Source of the DNA: Pseudomonadota bacterium
Lineage (GTDB): Bacteria; Pseudomonadota; Gammaproteobacteria; Burkholderiales; Burkholderiaceae_B
Reading direction: 5' to 3'
Length of the DNA: 11,389 bases
Assembly (NCBI GenBank): GCA_023386765.1
Contig: JAEWJD010000027.1
Location: 1 to 11,389, forward strand
Positions within the stretch are counted from its first letter, which is position 1. Each line of letters begins with the position of its first letter. The position numbers and the translations under genes are program-made. The notes below the pieces were generated by a model. That model was not told the DNA's origin. It made no database searches and saw nothing but the letters and a program-made list of their open reading frames with translations. Below, in pieces: positions 1 to 6,104 of the stretch.

Positions 1-348
1 GCCCTGGGCAGCCCCACCCTTACCAGCGTGCTGCACGCGGATCGCTGGGACTATCCCTACTATTTCAAGCCCGGTTACGGCAAACCCCAGGAGCGCCAGT
101 TCACGGTGTTCTTTGAACACGACCGGCTGGTGCGCTGGGTCGGCGACGAGCAGCCCGAGCTGCAGCCGTTCCAGATCGAACAGATCAACGCCAAGCAGGC
201 TGTCGAGCAGGACGCGATGGAAAACCGCGCCATCGAACGCGCCGAGCAGATCGACGGCGTCAACTCCCAGGCCGAACTCCTGGCACCGGTCAACCCCGTT
301 CTGGACACGACCAACGAACCCGGGTCTTCGCCCGAACCATTGCTGTAA
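1..348 (+). CDS. bamE: Outer membrane protein assembly factor BamE, 3' part (5' end outside the window)
   Basis: The reading frame is open from base 1 and ends at TAA 346-348, giving 115 residues with no start inside the window; the GTG at 28 is internal. The visible part begins with LGSPTLTSVLHADRWDYPYY, the characteristic BamE/SmpA/OmlA core, followed by the strand segment QFTVFFEHDRLVRW. After about residue 55 it becomes a polar, Glu/Gln/Ala-rich tail ending in proline-rich sequence, longer than the E. coli protein's C-terminus. BamE is a small lipoprotein of the BAM complex, which inserts beta-barrel proteins into the outer membrane; the lipobox would lie off the left edge. The next gene, dapB, starts 12 bases after the stop on the same strand, so the two may be co-transcribed. 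Family assignment is confident; the full length is unknown. Confidence 0.88.
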   Translation, partial: ALGSPTLTSVLHADRWDYPYYFKPGYGKPQERQFTVFFEHDRLVRWVGDEQPELQPFQIEQINAKQAVEQDAMENRAIERAEQIDGVNSQAELLAPVNPVLDTTNEPGSSPEPLL

Positions 349-360
349 ACAAGGACAATC

Positions 361-1152
361 ATGCGCATTGCAATTGCTGGAGCCAGTGGCCGCATGGGCC
401 AGATGCTGATCGAAGCGGTGCTCGGCACCGAAGGCGTCGAGCTCACGGTGGCCCTGGACCGCAAGGACTCCTCCTCGCTGGGTCGCGACGCCGGCGCTCT
501 GCTGGGCCGCGAAACGGGCGTCGCCATCACCGACGACCTGGACGCACTGGCCCAGGCCGACTGCCTGATTGATTTCACGCGCCCGGAAGGCACGCTGGCG
601 CATCTGCAGGCCTGCGTGCGCCACGGCACCCGCATCGTCATCGGCACGACGGGCTTCGATGACGCCGGACGGGCCGCCATCGACGTCGCCGCCCAGAAAA
701 TCGCCGTGGTGTTCGCACCCAACATGAGCGTGGGCGTGAACGCCACCCTCAAGATTCTCGACCTGGCCGCCCGCATCCTGAACAGCGGCTACGACGTCGA
801 AGTCTTCGAAGCGCACCACCGCAACAAGGTCGACGCTCCCTCGGGCACCGCCCTGGCCATGGGTGAAACCATCGCCTCGGCCTGGGATGTGGCCCTGCCC
901 GACGTGGCGACCTGGGCGCGTCACGGCGAAACCGGCCCTCGGGAATCCGGCACCATCGGCTTTTCCGTGGTGCGCGGCGGCGATATCGTCGGCGATCACA
1001 CGGTGTACTTCTGCGGCCCGGGCGAGCGCATCGAGATCACCCACCGCTCCAGCAGCCGCGCCACCTATGCGCAAGGTGCCGTACGCGCGGCGCGCTTCCT
1101 GGACGACAAGCACCACGGCCTGTTCGACATGCAGGCCGTACTCGGCCTCTGA
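361..1152 (+). CDS. dapB: 4-hydroxy-tetrahydrodipicolinate reductase
   Basis: DapB reduces hydroxy-tetrahydrodipicolinate with NAD(P)H to tetrahydrodipicolinate in the cytoplasmic diaminopimelate/lysine pathway. The protein has 263 residues, close to the usual 265-275. The N-terminal Rossmann motif GASGRMG is at residues 7-13, GTTGF at 95-99 and APNMSVGVN at 119-127. The catalytic and substrate segment EAHHRNKVDAPSGTA is at about 150-164, with H152/H153 and K156 matching the E. coli catalytic His and Lys. The ATG at 361 follows an AAGGA ribosome site at 351-355 by five bases. It lies just downstream of bamE and is followed by a strong terminator at 1167-1196. All key residues are present and nothing looks broken. 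Confidence 0.97.
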   Translation: MRIAIAGASGRMGQMLIEAVLGTEGVELTVALDRKDSSSLGRDAGALLGRETGVAITDDLDALAQADCLIDFTRPEGTLAHLQACVRHGTRIVIGTTGFDDAGRAAIDVAAQKIAVVFAPNMSVGVNATLKILDLAARILNSGYDVEVFEAHHRNKVDAPSGTALAMGETIASAWDVALPDVATWARHGETGPRESGTIGFSVVRGGDIVGDHTVYFCGPGERIEITHRSSSRATYAQGAVRAARFLDDKHHGLFDMQAVLGL

Positions 1153-1166
1153 GCCCGCCCAGCCCG

Positions 1167-1196
1167 AAAAAAGCCCGCATCATCGCGGGCTTTTTT
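1167..1196. terminator. Bidirectional intrinsic terminator between dapB and murB
   Basis: The stem AAAAAAGCCCGC (1167-1178) pairs with GCGGGCTTTTTT (1185-1196) around a six-base ATCATC loop. The A-tract on one side and T-tract on the other make it functional in both directions. It lies 14 bases after the dapB stop. On the other strand the murB stop codon (1197-1199) touches it directly. Confidence 0.93.
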
Positions 1197-2219
1197 TCAT
1201 TGGCGCACGATTATCGGCTCGGGCTCCAGGGCCACGCCGAAACGGGCAGCCACCTCGGCCTGGATGGCTTGGGCCAGGCCCAGAATGTCGTCTGCCGTGG
1301 CACCGCCCCGATTCACCAGCACCAAGGCTTGCCGGTCATGCACGGCTGCCGCCCCCAGGGCACGCCCCTTCCAGCCGCACTGGTCGATAAGCCAGCCTGC
1401 AGCCAGCTTGTAGCGGCCGTCAGGCTGGACATAGGAGACCAGATCCGGAAAGCGTGCCAGCAACTGCGCCCGAAGAGCCCCGCTGACCAGTGGATTCTTG
1501 AAAAAGCTGCCTGCGTTGCCGATCAGCGCCGGATCCGGCAACTTGGCACGCCGGATGGCGCACACGGCATCAAAAATGGCTCGCGCATCGGGCTGCTCCT
1601 GTTGCAGCGTCGGCCAGCGACGCAGATCCGGGTAGTCCAGCACCGGCTGCCAGGGACGCGGCAGGGCAAAGCGCACCGCTGTGATGATCCAGCGGCCTTC
1701 GCGCTTGAAACGGCTGTCGCGATACGCGAAACGACACTCGGCGGCCGACATCTCCACGGCTTCGCCGCGCGCCACATCCCAGGCGCTCAGGCTGTGGAAA
1801 CGATCGGCCAGCTCGACGCCATAGGCGCCGATGTTCTGCACCGGCGCGGCCCCCACTGTGCCGGGAATCAGAGCCAGATTCTCCAGGCCGTCCCAGCCTT
1901 GCGACACGCAGTGCGCCACGAAGTCATGCCAGCACTCGCCTGCCGCCGCCTCGACGATCCAGGCATCGGCGCGCGCCTGCACCAGCCGGATCCCCTTGAA
2001 TGCCACCCTCAGCACCAGCCCTTCAAGCACCTGCCCCAGGACCAGATTGCTGCCCCCCCCCAACGCCAGCCAATAGGGATAGCGCCGTGCCAGCGCCGAG
2101 ACGGCAGGCAATTGGGCAGGATCGTCCAGGGACAGAAAAGCCGACGCTTCGCAGGCCAGGCCGAAGGTATTCAGGGAGCGCAGATCGTGCGCGGCGGGCA
2201 GGAGGGATACGGTTGACAT
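1197..2219 (-). CDS. murB: UDP-N-acetylenolpyruvoylglucosamine reductase
   Basis: MurB reduces UDP-GlcNAc-enolpyruvate to UDP-MurNAc with NADPH and FAD, the second committed step of cytoplasmic peptidoglycan precursor synthesis. The 340 residues match the type I (E. coli-like) length. FAD-binding LGGGSNLVL is at residues 53-61 and the GLENLALIPGTVGAAPVQNI block at 111-130. YRDSRFK at 166-172 carries the active-site Arg (R167), GNAGSFFKNP at 234-243 carries the proton-donor Ser (S238), and the C-terminal LEPE is at 331-334. The GGG of the FAD loop is encoded in an uninterrupted run of nine G. The ATG is at 2219-2217; upstream only a weak GGG-type ribosome site is visible. It converges on dapB and shares its terminator. 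Confidence 0.97.
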   Translation of the reverse strand: MSTVSLLPAAHDLRSLNTFGLACEASAFLSLDDPAQLPAVSALARRYPYWLALGGGSNLVLGQVLEGLVLRVAFKGIRLVQARADAWIVEAAAGECWHDFVAHCVSQGWDGLENLALIPGTVGAAPVQNIGAYGVELADRFHSLSAWDVARGEAVEMSAAECRFAYRDSRFKREGRWIITAVRFALPRPWQPVLDYPDLRRWPTLQQEQPDARAIFDAVCAIRRAKLPDPALIGNAGSFFKNPLVSGALRAQLLARFPDLVSYVQPDGRYKLAAGWLIDQCGWKGRALGAAAVHDRQALVLVNRGGATADDILGLAQAIQAEVAARFGVALEPEPIIVRQ

Positions 2220-2243
2220 TAAACCCGGGAGCTATGCTATAGT
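2213..2243 (+). promoter_or_regulatory. Predicted sigma70 promoter reading away from murB
   Basis: A perfect -35 TTGACA (2213-2218) precedes an extended -10 element TGC-TATAGT (2235-2243). The 19-base spacer is longer than ideal but tolerated with an extended -10. Transcription would start near 2250 and run into the structured segment and tRNA-Gly region. The -35 overlaps the murB start codon on the opposite strand, so murB expression and this promoter could interfere. No coding region follows it before the tRNA. Confidence 0.5.
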
Positions 2244-2249
2244 TTCGGT

Positions 2250-2367
2250 CTTCGCTCATGATACTTGAACGATGAATCAGTCGCAGGGCAGCTAAAAAAG
2301 CAGTTCAAGCTAGGCCGCGCGCTGATTCAGAAAGCCTTTCAACCCTGCCTGCCGGCAGTTTTGAAAG
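2250..2367 (+). other. Structured non-coding segment: possible small RNA or tRNA leader
   Basis: I see no convincing coding region here. The segment contains several exact complementary pairs: CTTGAAC 2264-2270 with GTTCAAG 2303-2309; TGAATCAG 2273-2280 with CTGATTCA 2322-2329; GCAGGG 2284-2289 with CCCTGC 2343-2348; and a hairpin CTTTCAA 2336-2342 / TTGAAAG 2361-2367 with an inner CTGCC/GGCAG stem. The first two pairs interleave, so they must form a pseudoknot or be alternatives. The segment begins at the predicted start of the promoter at 2213-2243. It matches no RNA family I can name. Whether it is transcribed is inference. Confidence 0.3.
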
Positions 2368-2369
2368 CG

Positions 2370-2410
2370 GGTTTTGCAGGAACTTATCAAGTACCTGCCA
2401 ACGCAAAACC
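2370..2410. repeat. Long imperfect hairpin (inverted repeat) upstream of tRNA-Gly
   Basis: GGTTTTGC (2370-2377) is the exact reverse complement of GCAAAACC (2403-2410). Inside it AGG pairs with CCT (2378-2380/2394-2396) and ACTT with AAGT (2382-2385/2389-2392) around a three-base ATC loop, with one A-A mismatch and a six-base bulge (2397-2402). There is no clear T-tract, so it is not a standard terminator. It ends 11 bases before the tRNA -10 element and could be a protein site or an RNA stem. Confidence 0.5.
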
Positions 2411-2421
2411 TGAAATTCATG

Positions 2422-2427
2422 TATAGT
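2422..2427 (+). promoter_or_regulatory. Probable -10 element of the first tRNA-Gly gene
   Basis: TATAGT (2422-2427) is followed by a G+C-rich discriminator (GCGCGC), a pattern typical of stringently controlled stable-RNA promoters. Transcription would start near 2434, about 24 bases before the mature tRNA. I could not find a good -35 at the right distance, so activity may depend on an activator or on read-through from the promoter at 2213. Confidence 0.45.
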
Positions 2428-2457
2428 GCGCGCTTCGCTGGAAATACAAGCGAATAT

Positions 2458-2533
2458 GCGGGAGTAGCTCAGTTGGTAGAGCGCAACCTTGCCAAGGTTG
2501 AGGTCGCGAGTTCGAGACTCGTCTCCCGCTCCA
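2458..2533 (+). tRNA. tRNA-Gly (anticodon GCC), copy 1
   Basis: The 76-base cloverleaf includes an encoded 3' CCA. The acceptor arm GCGGGAG pairs with CTCCCGC, the D arm is GCTC..GAGC, and the anticodon stem CAACC/GGTTG holds the loop TTGCCAA (anticodon GCC, reads GGC/GGU). The T arm contains GTTCGAGAC. All 76 bases are identical to the copy at 5916-5991. It stands alone, with a terminator 40 bases downstream. Confidence 0.97.
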
Positions 2534-2573
2534 GAATTAGTCTCAAGGACATATCACTACTGTCTTTGGGCAT

Positions 2574-2607
2574 AAAAAAACCGGACACACTGTGCCCGGT
2601 TTTTTTT
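2574..2607. terminator. Bidirectional intrinsic terminator after tRNA-Gly and azoreductase
   Basis: Seven A followed by CCGG (2574-2584) pair with CCGG and a run of eight T (2596-2607). An inner CAC/GTG pairing (2586-2588/2592-2594) narrows the loop. It ends the tRNA transcript on the plus strand. On the minus strand it lies about 20 bases beyond the stop of the azoreductase gene. Confidence 0.88.
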
Positions 2608-2626
2608 CGCCTTACGCCTTGAGCGC

Positions 2627-3265
2627 TCATGCCCGCAAAGGGGTCTCCCGCTGCCCCGGCAGCGTAGCGAAGAAACCGGCGATCTCCGCCTGGGCGCGCT
2701 GACGGGCAGCCTGCAAAGCCTCCCGGCCCATCGCGGTGCCTTCCACCGCAAAGGCATGGAAGGACGTCAGGCCCATGGTCGCCATGGCCGCCTGCAGGTA
2801 CGGCGTCAGGAAATCCGGCTGGCGCGCGCGCTCACCGGTAAACGGCCCCCCGGAGGCTGCCACCAGGAACACCGGCCGGTCCGCCAGCAAGCCCACCTTC
2901 CCTTCACGCGTCACGTTGAAGCTGTGCCGCACCCGCAATACGTGGTCGATCCAGGCCTTGAGGGCAGAGGGCACGGTGAAATTGTGCATCGGCGTGGCGA
3001 TGACCAGGTAATCGGCCCCCGCCAGCGTGCGGATCAGGCCGTCGGATTCGCACAGCGTACCCGCCGCTCTCGCCGGGTCGGCCGGCGATCCCAACGTCAG
3101 GGCGTATTCCGCATCCACATGGGACAGTTGATTGACGTCGAAATCGACCAGTTCACGTCCCCGCAGCGCATCAGTGCGAGCCAAGGCTTCGACCACGAAC
3201 TGGGACAGGCGATAGCTTTCCGACGCGGTCCCCCGCGGACTGCAGATCAAACGCAGGACACTCAT
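2627..3265 (-). CDS. azoR: FMN-dependent NADH-azoreductase family flavoprotein
   Basis: This is a flavodoxin-fold NAD(P)H:quinone/azo reductase of the AzoR (formerly AcpD) family, a cytoplasmic enzyme that reduces quinones and azo compounds by two-electron steps. The 212 residues fit the family. SPRGTASES at residues 9-17 is the FMN phosphate loop. TPMHNFTVPSALKAWIDHVL at 91-110 corresponds to the E. coli PMYNF..LK..D segment, and ASGG at 137-140 is the second flavin loop. Its ATG overlaps the stop of the upstream acetyltransferase gene by four bases (ATGA, 3262-3265), so translation is probably coupled. The gene ends just before the terminator at 2574-2607. The physiological substrate is unknown; a quinone or electrophile detoxification role is inference. 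Confidence 0.88.
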   Translation of the reverse strand: MSVLRLICSPRGTASESYRLSQFVVEALARTDALRGRELVDFDVNQLSHVDAEYALTLGSPADPARAAGTLCESDGLIRTLAGADYLVIATPMHNFTVPSALKAWIDHVLRVRHSFNVTREGKVGLLADRPVFLVAASGGPFTGERARQPDFLTPYLQAAMATMGLTSFHAFAVEGTAMGREALQAARQRAQAEIAGFFATLPGQRETPLRA

Positions 3266-3708
3266 GCCGCCAATCCTCCCAGGGGTTTGTCAAACCGCAT
3301 GGCCCGACTCAACAGGCCGGCACGGAAATAAAAGCGTTGCGCAAGCGCATTGGCCAGCCCGGTGTCCAGCACCAGCCTGGCACAACCCGCCTTGAGCGCC
3401 ATCGCCTCCAATGCCTGCAACAGCCGCGCGCCATGCTGCCCACCCCGCCGATCGGCGTCCGTGACCAGATCATCGACGTACAGGAAACGGCCGTAGATCA
3501 GGTTCTCCTGGTAACGATAACCCGCCAGCGCAAGAGGCCGCTCCCCCTCCCAAACCGCCAGCAAGGCGTAGTGCTGTTCCTGCATGCGCTCGACCCGCGC
3601 GAGAAAATCGGCCTCGTCGGCCAGATGAGGGCGCAGCGTCTGCATGAGGGCAAAGCAGGCACGCAGGGAAGCGGGGCTGTCGGGGGGGCGGATAGGCGGC
3701 AAAGGCAT
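3262..3708 (-). CDS. GNAT family N-acetyltransferase
   Basis: The protein has 148 residues with the GNAT acetyl-CoA fold. The hydrophobic strand LIYGRFLYVDDLVTD at about 70-84 corresponds to beta4. RRGGQHGARLLQALEAMALK at 87-106 is the pyrophosphate-binding loop and helix, and LDTGLANALAQRFYFRAGLL at 114-133 is the typical C-terminal segment. The loop is imperfect: aligned to R-x-x-G-x-G/A, one expected glycine appears as Gln (Q91). The start at 3708-3706 has an AGGA site seven bases upstream. It is the first gene of a two-gene operon with the azoreductase and is divergent from the MocR-type regulator 113 bp away, which probably controls it. The acyl acceptor cannot be predicted. A C7 run (G7 on the plus strand, 3682-3688) lies near the N-terminus. 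Confidence 0.85.
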   Translation of the reverse strand: MPLPPIRPPDSPASLRACFALMQTLRPHLADEADFLARVERMQEQHYALLAVWEGERPLALAGYRYQENLIYGRFLYVDDLVTDADRRGGQHGARLLQALEAMALKAGCARLVLDTGLANALAQRFYFRAGLLSRAMRFDKPLGGLAA

Positions 3709-3775
3709 GGGGCGATCCTGTCATCGATGAAGTGCGTCCACCGGCATGATGGGCACAAGCATCATGTTAGAAATG

Positions 3776-3803
3776 CCATGCCATAATTTAAAGAACCATA
3801 ATT
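3776..3803. promoter_or_regulatory. Direct-repeat operator candidate between the MocR gene and the GNAT operon
   Basis: Exact direct repeats CCATAATT occur at 3781-3788 and 3796-3803, 15 bp start to start, with an additional CCAT at 3776-3779. MocR regulators such as GabR and PdxR are known to bind direct repeats in divergent control regions, which fits this 113-bp intergenic stretch. The second repeat contains CATAAT (3797-3802), a possible -10 for the regulator, so binding could be autoregulatory. No -35 is convincing on either strand. Confidence 0.45.
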
Positions 3804-3821
3804 CGGGATTCCGACTGGGCC

Positions 3822-5225
3822 ATGATGACACTCCCCCCTGCTCCGGAGCCGGGCAACGGCGAGCCGCTCTACAAGCAAATCTACGAGCGCTTCAGAAGCG
3901 CCATTGCACAAGGCACTCTGCAAGCAGGCGATCGCATCCCATCGGCGCGCGCGCTCGCCAAAGAGCTTGGGGTCGCACGCGGCACGGTCGAAGGCGCCTA
4001 TGGCCTGCTGCAGGCCGAGGGCTATGTGCAGCCTCGCGGACAGGCCGGCACCGTGGTGACACCCGGGCTGCGGGCACAACCCCGCACGCCCCCTCCCCCC
4101 AAGAACACGGGCGACGCCGACCTGTGGCGCCACCCCCCTGCCCTGCTTCCCTTTCAGATGGGTTTGCCCGCGCTGGACGCCTTCCCGCGCAAACTGTGGG
4201 CCCGGCTGGGCGCGCGGCAACTGCGCGCCACACAGGCCATCGATCTGTCCTATCCGCCGGTCAACGGCCTGCCATCACTGCGCACAGCCATCGCCAGCTA
4301 TCTGCAGGTAGCACGCGGCATCGCGTGCACGCCCGAGCAAATCATCATCACCTCAGGCTACCGGGACAGCCTGAGCCTGATCGTGCGGACCTTGCTTCAG
4401 GGCGGCGATCAGGTCTGGGTCGAAGATCCCGGATATCCGCCCACCCGTGAGCTCTTACTGCACTCCGGTCTGCGCAGTGCGCCCGTCCCGGTCGATGCGC
4501 AGGGCCTGCAGGTGATGCAAGGCATCCAGCAATTCCCCGAGGCCCGGGCCGCCATCGTGACGCCGGCGCACCAGAGCCCGCTAAGCGTCACGCTGTCGCT
4601 GCCCCGGCGCCAGGCATTGCTGGAATGGGCCGAACGCCAGCAACGCTGGATCGTGGAAGATGATTACGACGGCGAGTATCGCTATGTGAGCCGGCCCCTG
4701 CCCGCTCTCAAGAGCCTGGACCGGCAGGGGCGCGTCATCTATGCCGGCACCTTCAGCAAGGTACTCTTCCCCGGCATCCGGCTGGCCTATCTGGTGGTGC
4801 CGCCGTCCCTGACCGCACGCTTCAGCCAGGCCAGCCGGATTCTGGGCAGCGGCATTCCGGGCCTGACCCAGGCCCTGGTCAGCACCTTCATGAGCGAAGG
4901 GCATTTCGCGCGCCACATCCAGCGCATGCGCCGACTGTATGCCGAGCGCCGCCGGGCCACCGTCGCAGGCCTGTCCAAGGTGTTTGGCACGGCCATGCCC
5001 ATCGACCCGCAGCCCGGCGGCATGCACCTGCTGCTGCGGCTGCCGCCGGCATGCCACGACCATGCGCTCGCCCAGCGCATGGTCGTGCATGGCATCTATG
5101 CCCATGCCCTGTCGCAATGGAGCAGCGCCCCCGCGCCCGCCAACGGGCTGCTGATGGGCTTCACCAATATCGATTCCCAGGCGCGCGCCGAGGCGCTCGG
5201 CCACCGCATCCTGGCCCTGATGTAA
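3822..5225 (+). CDS. MocR-type transcriptional regulator (GntR winged helix fused to a class I aminotransferase domain)
   Basis: The protein has 467 residues, the usual MocR/PdxR/GabR size. A GntR DNA-binding domain covers about residues 15-80 (PLYKQIYERFRSAIAQGTL, then IPSARALAKELGVARGTVEGAY). A linker rich in proline (about 85-105) leads to a fold-type I PLP domain. YPPVNGLPSLRTAIASYL is at 144-161, VEDDYDGEYRY at 278-288 carries the Asp/Tyr that hold PLP, and YAGTFSKVLFPGIRLAYL at 307-324 has the Schiff-base lysine K313. The frequent TPSHQ-P-TG segment reads TPAHQSPLS (248-256). ATG codons occur at 3822 and 3825; the ribosome site is weak. It is divergent from the GNAT-azoreductase operon, its most likely target. 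The effector is unknown. It converges on the AhpD-like gene with nine bases between stops. Confidence 0.92.
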   Translation: MMTLPPAPEPGNGEPLYKQIYERFRSAIAQGTLQAGDRIPSARALAKELGVARGTVEGAYGLLQAEGYVQPRGQAGTVVTPGLRAQPRTPPPPKNTGDADLWRHPPALLPFQMGLPALDAFPRKLWARLGARQLRATQAIDLSYPPVNGLPSLRTAIASYLQVARGIACTPEQIIITSGYRDSLSLIVRTLLQGGDQVWVEDPGYPPTRELLLHSGLRSAPVPVDAQGLQVMQGIQQFPEARAAIVTPAHQSPLSVTLSLPRRQALLEWAERQQRWIVEDDYDGEYRYVSRPLPALKSLDRQGRVIYAGTFSKVLFPGIRLAYLVVPPSLTARFSQASRILGSGIPGLTQALVSTFMSEGHFARHIQRMRRLYAERRRATVAGLSKVFGTAMPIDPQPGGMHLLLRLPPACHDHALAQRMVVHGIYAHALSQWSSAPAPANGLLMGFTNIDSQARAEALGHRILALM

Positions 5226-5234
5226 GCCGGCGCC

Positions 5235-5714
5235 TCAGGAAAGCCCGGCCTGCTCCAGCCCGAAGGCGGCATCGGCCGAGCCCGGTGGCGTGCGAAAAGC
5301 GACGTTCAGGCGGTTCCAGCCGTTGATGCCCACCACGAGGAAAGTCAGGTCGCTGAGCTCCTCTTCGGAAAACTGGCCGCGAACCTCCCCATACAACGCA
5401 TCGCCAATCCCTTGCGCCGACAGGAAGGTCAGCGCCTCGGTCCACGCCAGCGCTGCGCGCTCGCGCGCACTGAACAGCCCCGAGTCACGCCAGACCGCAA
5501 CATGATGCAGGCGCAGCTCGCGCTCGCCGGCGATCCTGGCCTGTTTGACATGCATGTCCACGCAGAACGCGCAGCCGTTGATCTGCGACGCCCGCAGCGT
5601 GACCAGATCATGCAGCTCCCTGATCACTGCCTTCTTATTCAGGGCTTGGCTGAAATCCAGGAACTGCCGGGACAGATCGGCCGACACATCGAAGTAGTTC
5701 AGGCGTTGACGCAT
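5235..5714 (-). CDS. AhpD-like carboxymuconolactone decarboxylase family protein
   Basis: The 159-residue protein has the all-helical AhpD/CMD fold. The redox motif NGCAFCVDMHVKQAR at residues 46-60 provides C48 and C51 and the following His (H55), as in the alkylhydroperoxidase-like C-x-x-C-x3-H family. A second helical block, WTEALTFL, is at about 91-98. Members are peroxidase-like disulfide proteins of the cytoplasm; a role in peroxide defence is likely but the partner reductant is unknown. The start at 5714-5712 is chosen for a strong AGAGGGG ribosome site (5720-5726) five bases upstream. An in-frame extension continues upstream through the tRNA-Gly region and is not credible. The gene converges on the MocR-type regulator with only nine bases between stops and no visible terminator. 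Confidence 0.9.
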   Translation of the reverse strand: MRQRLNYFDVSADLSRQFLDFSQALNKKAVIRELHDLVTLRASQINGCAFCVDMHVKQARIAGERELRLHHVAVWRDSGLFSARERAALAWTEALTFLSAQGIGDALYGEVRGQFSEEELSDLTFLVVGINGWNRLNVAFRTPPGSADAAFGLEQAGLS

Positions 5715-5863
5715 GGTATCCCCTCTGGAAAATGCGGACCGACGCCCGCCATCCGGCAATGTTGCAGCAAGCCGCCCACCCGCGACAGCGCCAAGAAAGG
5801 CGATTCGGCCTGGACCATGCGGCCCGGGCCAGGCAGGATCCACCGCTTGGCTCGCCCTCCGTT

Positions 5864-5891
5864 TTGACATGCCAGAAAAATCCGCTATACT
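5864..5891 (+). promoter_or_regulatory. Sigma70 promoter of the second tRNA-Gly gene
   Basis: A consensus -35 TTGACA (5864-5869) is followed after 16 bases by -10 TATACT (5886-5891). Transcription should start near 5898, about 18 bases before the mature tRNA. This is much closer to consensus than the promoter signal of the first tRNA-Gly copy. The stretch 5715-5863 between it and the AhpD-like gene shows no gene or convincing element. Confidence 0.85.
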
Positions 5892-5915
5892 CACGCCTCT
5901 TTCAGCAGTACCCAA

Positions 5916-5991
5916 GCGGGAGTAGCTCAGTTGGTAGAGCGCAACCTTGCCAAGGTTGAGGTCGCGAGTTCGAGACTCGTCTCCCGCTCCA
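5916..5991 (+). tRNA. tRNA-Gly (anticodon GCC), copy 2
   Basis: The gene is a 76-base tRNA with encoded CCA, base for base the same as the copy at 2458-2533. It has the anticodon loop TTGCCAA and GCGGGAG/CTCCCGC acceptor pairing. Flanks differ from copy 1 upstream and beyond two bases downstream, so only the mature gene is duplicated. A strong promoter precedes it and a terminator follows 30 bases later. Confidence 0.97.
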
Positions 5992-6021
5992 GATTCGCCG
6001 GACAGCGCCCTGCCTGTCCGC

Positions 6022-6053
6022 AAAAAAAAGCCCCGGTCCCGGGGCTTTTTTTT
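6022..6053. terminator. Strong bidirectional terminator between tRNA-Gly and the CoA operon
   Basis: Eight A plus GCCCCG (6022-6035) pair with CGGGGC plus eight T (6040-6053) around a four-base loop. It terminates the tRNA on the plus strand. On the minus strand it lies 51 bases beyond the stop of the last crotonase gene, so it also closes the five-gene operon. Confidence 0.93.
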
Positions 6054-6104
6054 ATCCTCGCGATACGCACGGCCGGCGTGCCGGCTTTCGGGCATCAGCA
6101 CGCT

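Noticed and set aside
1200..2216. Plus-strand open frame of 338 codons
   Set aside because: It lies wholly antisense to murB, whose conserved motifs are complete; long antisense frames are common in GC-rich genomes and this one shows no family motif.
3682..3688. G7 run near the start of the acetyltransferase gene as a phase-variation switch
   Set aside because: Seven bases is short and ordinary for GC-rich proline codons; the frame is intact.
2458..5991. Integrated genomic island between the tRNA-Gly copies
   Set aside because: There is no integrase, and an island would normally duplicate only the tRNA 3' end; here complete tRNA genes, each with its own promoter signal, are present.
5715..6101. 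N-terminal extension of the AhpD-like protein up to 6101
   Set aside because: The extension crosses the antisense of the tRNA-Gly gene and its terminator; the ATG at 5714 has a strong ribosome site and gives the normal family length.
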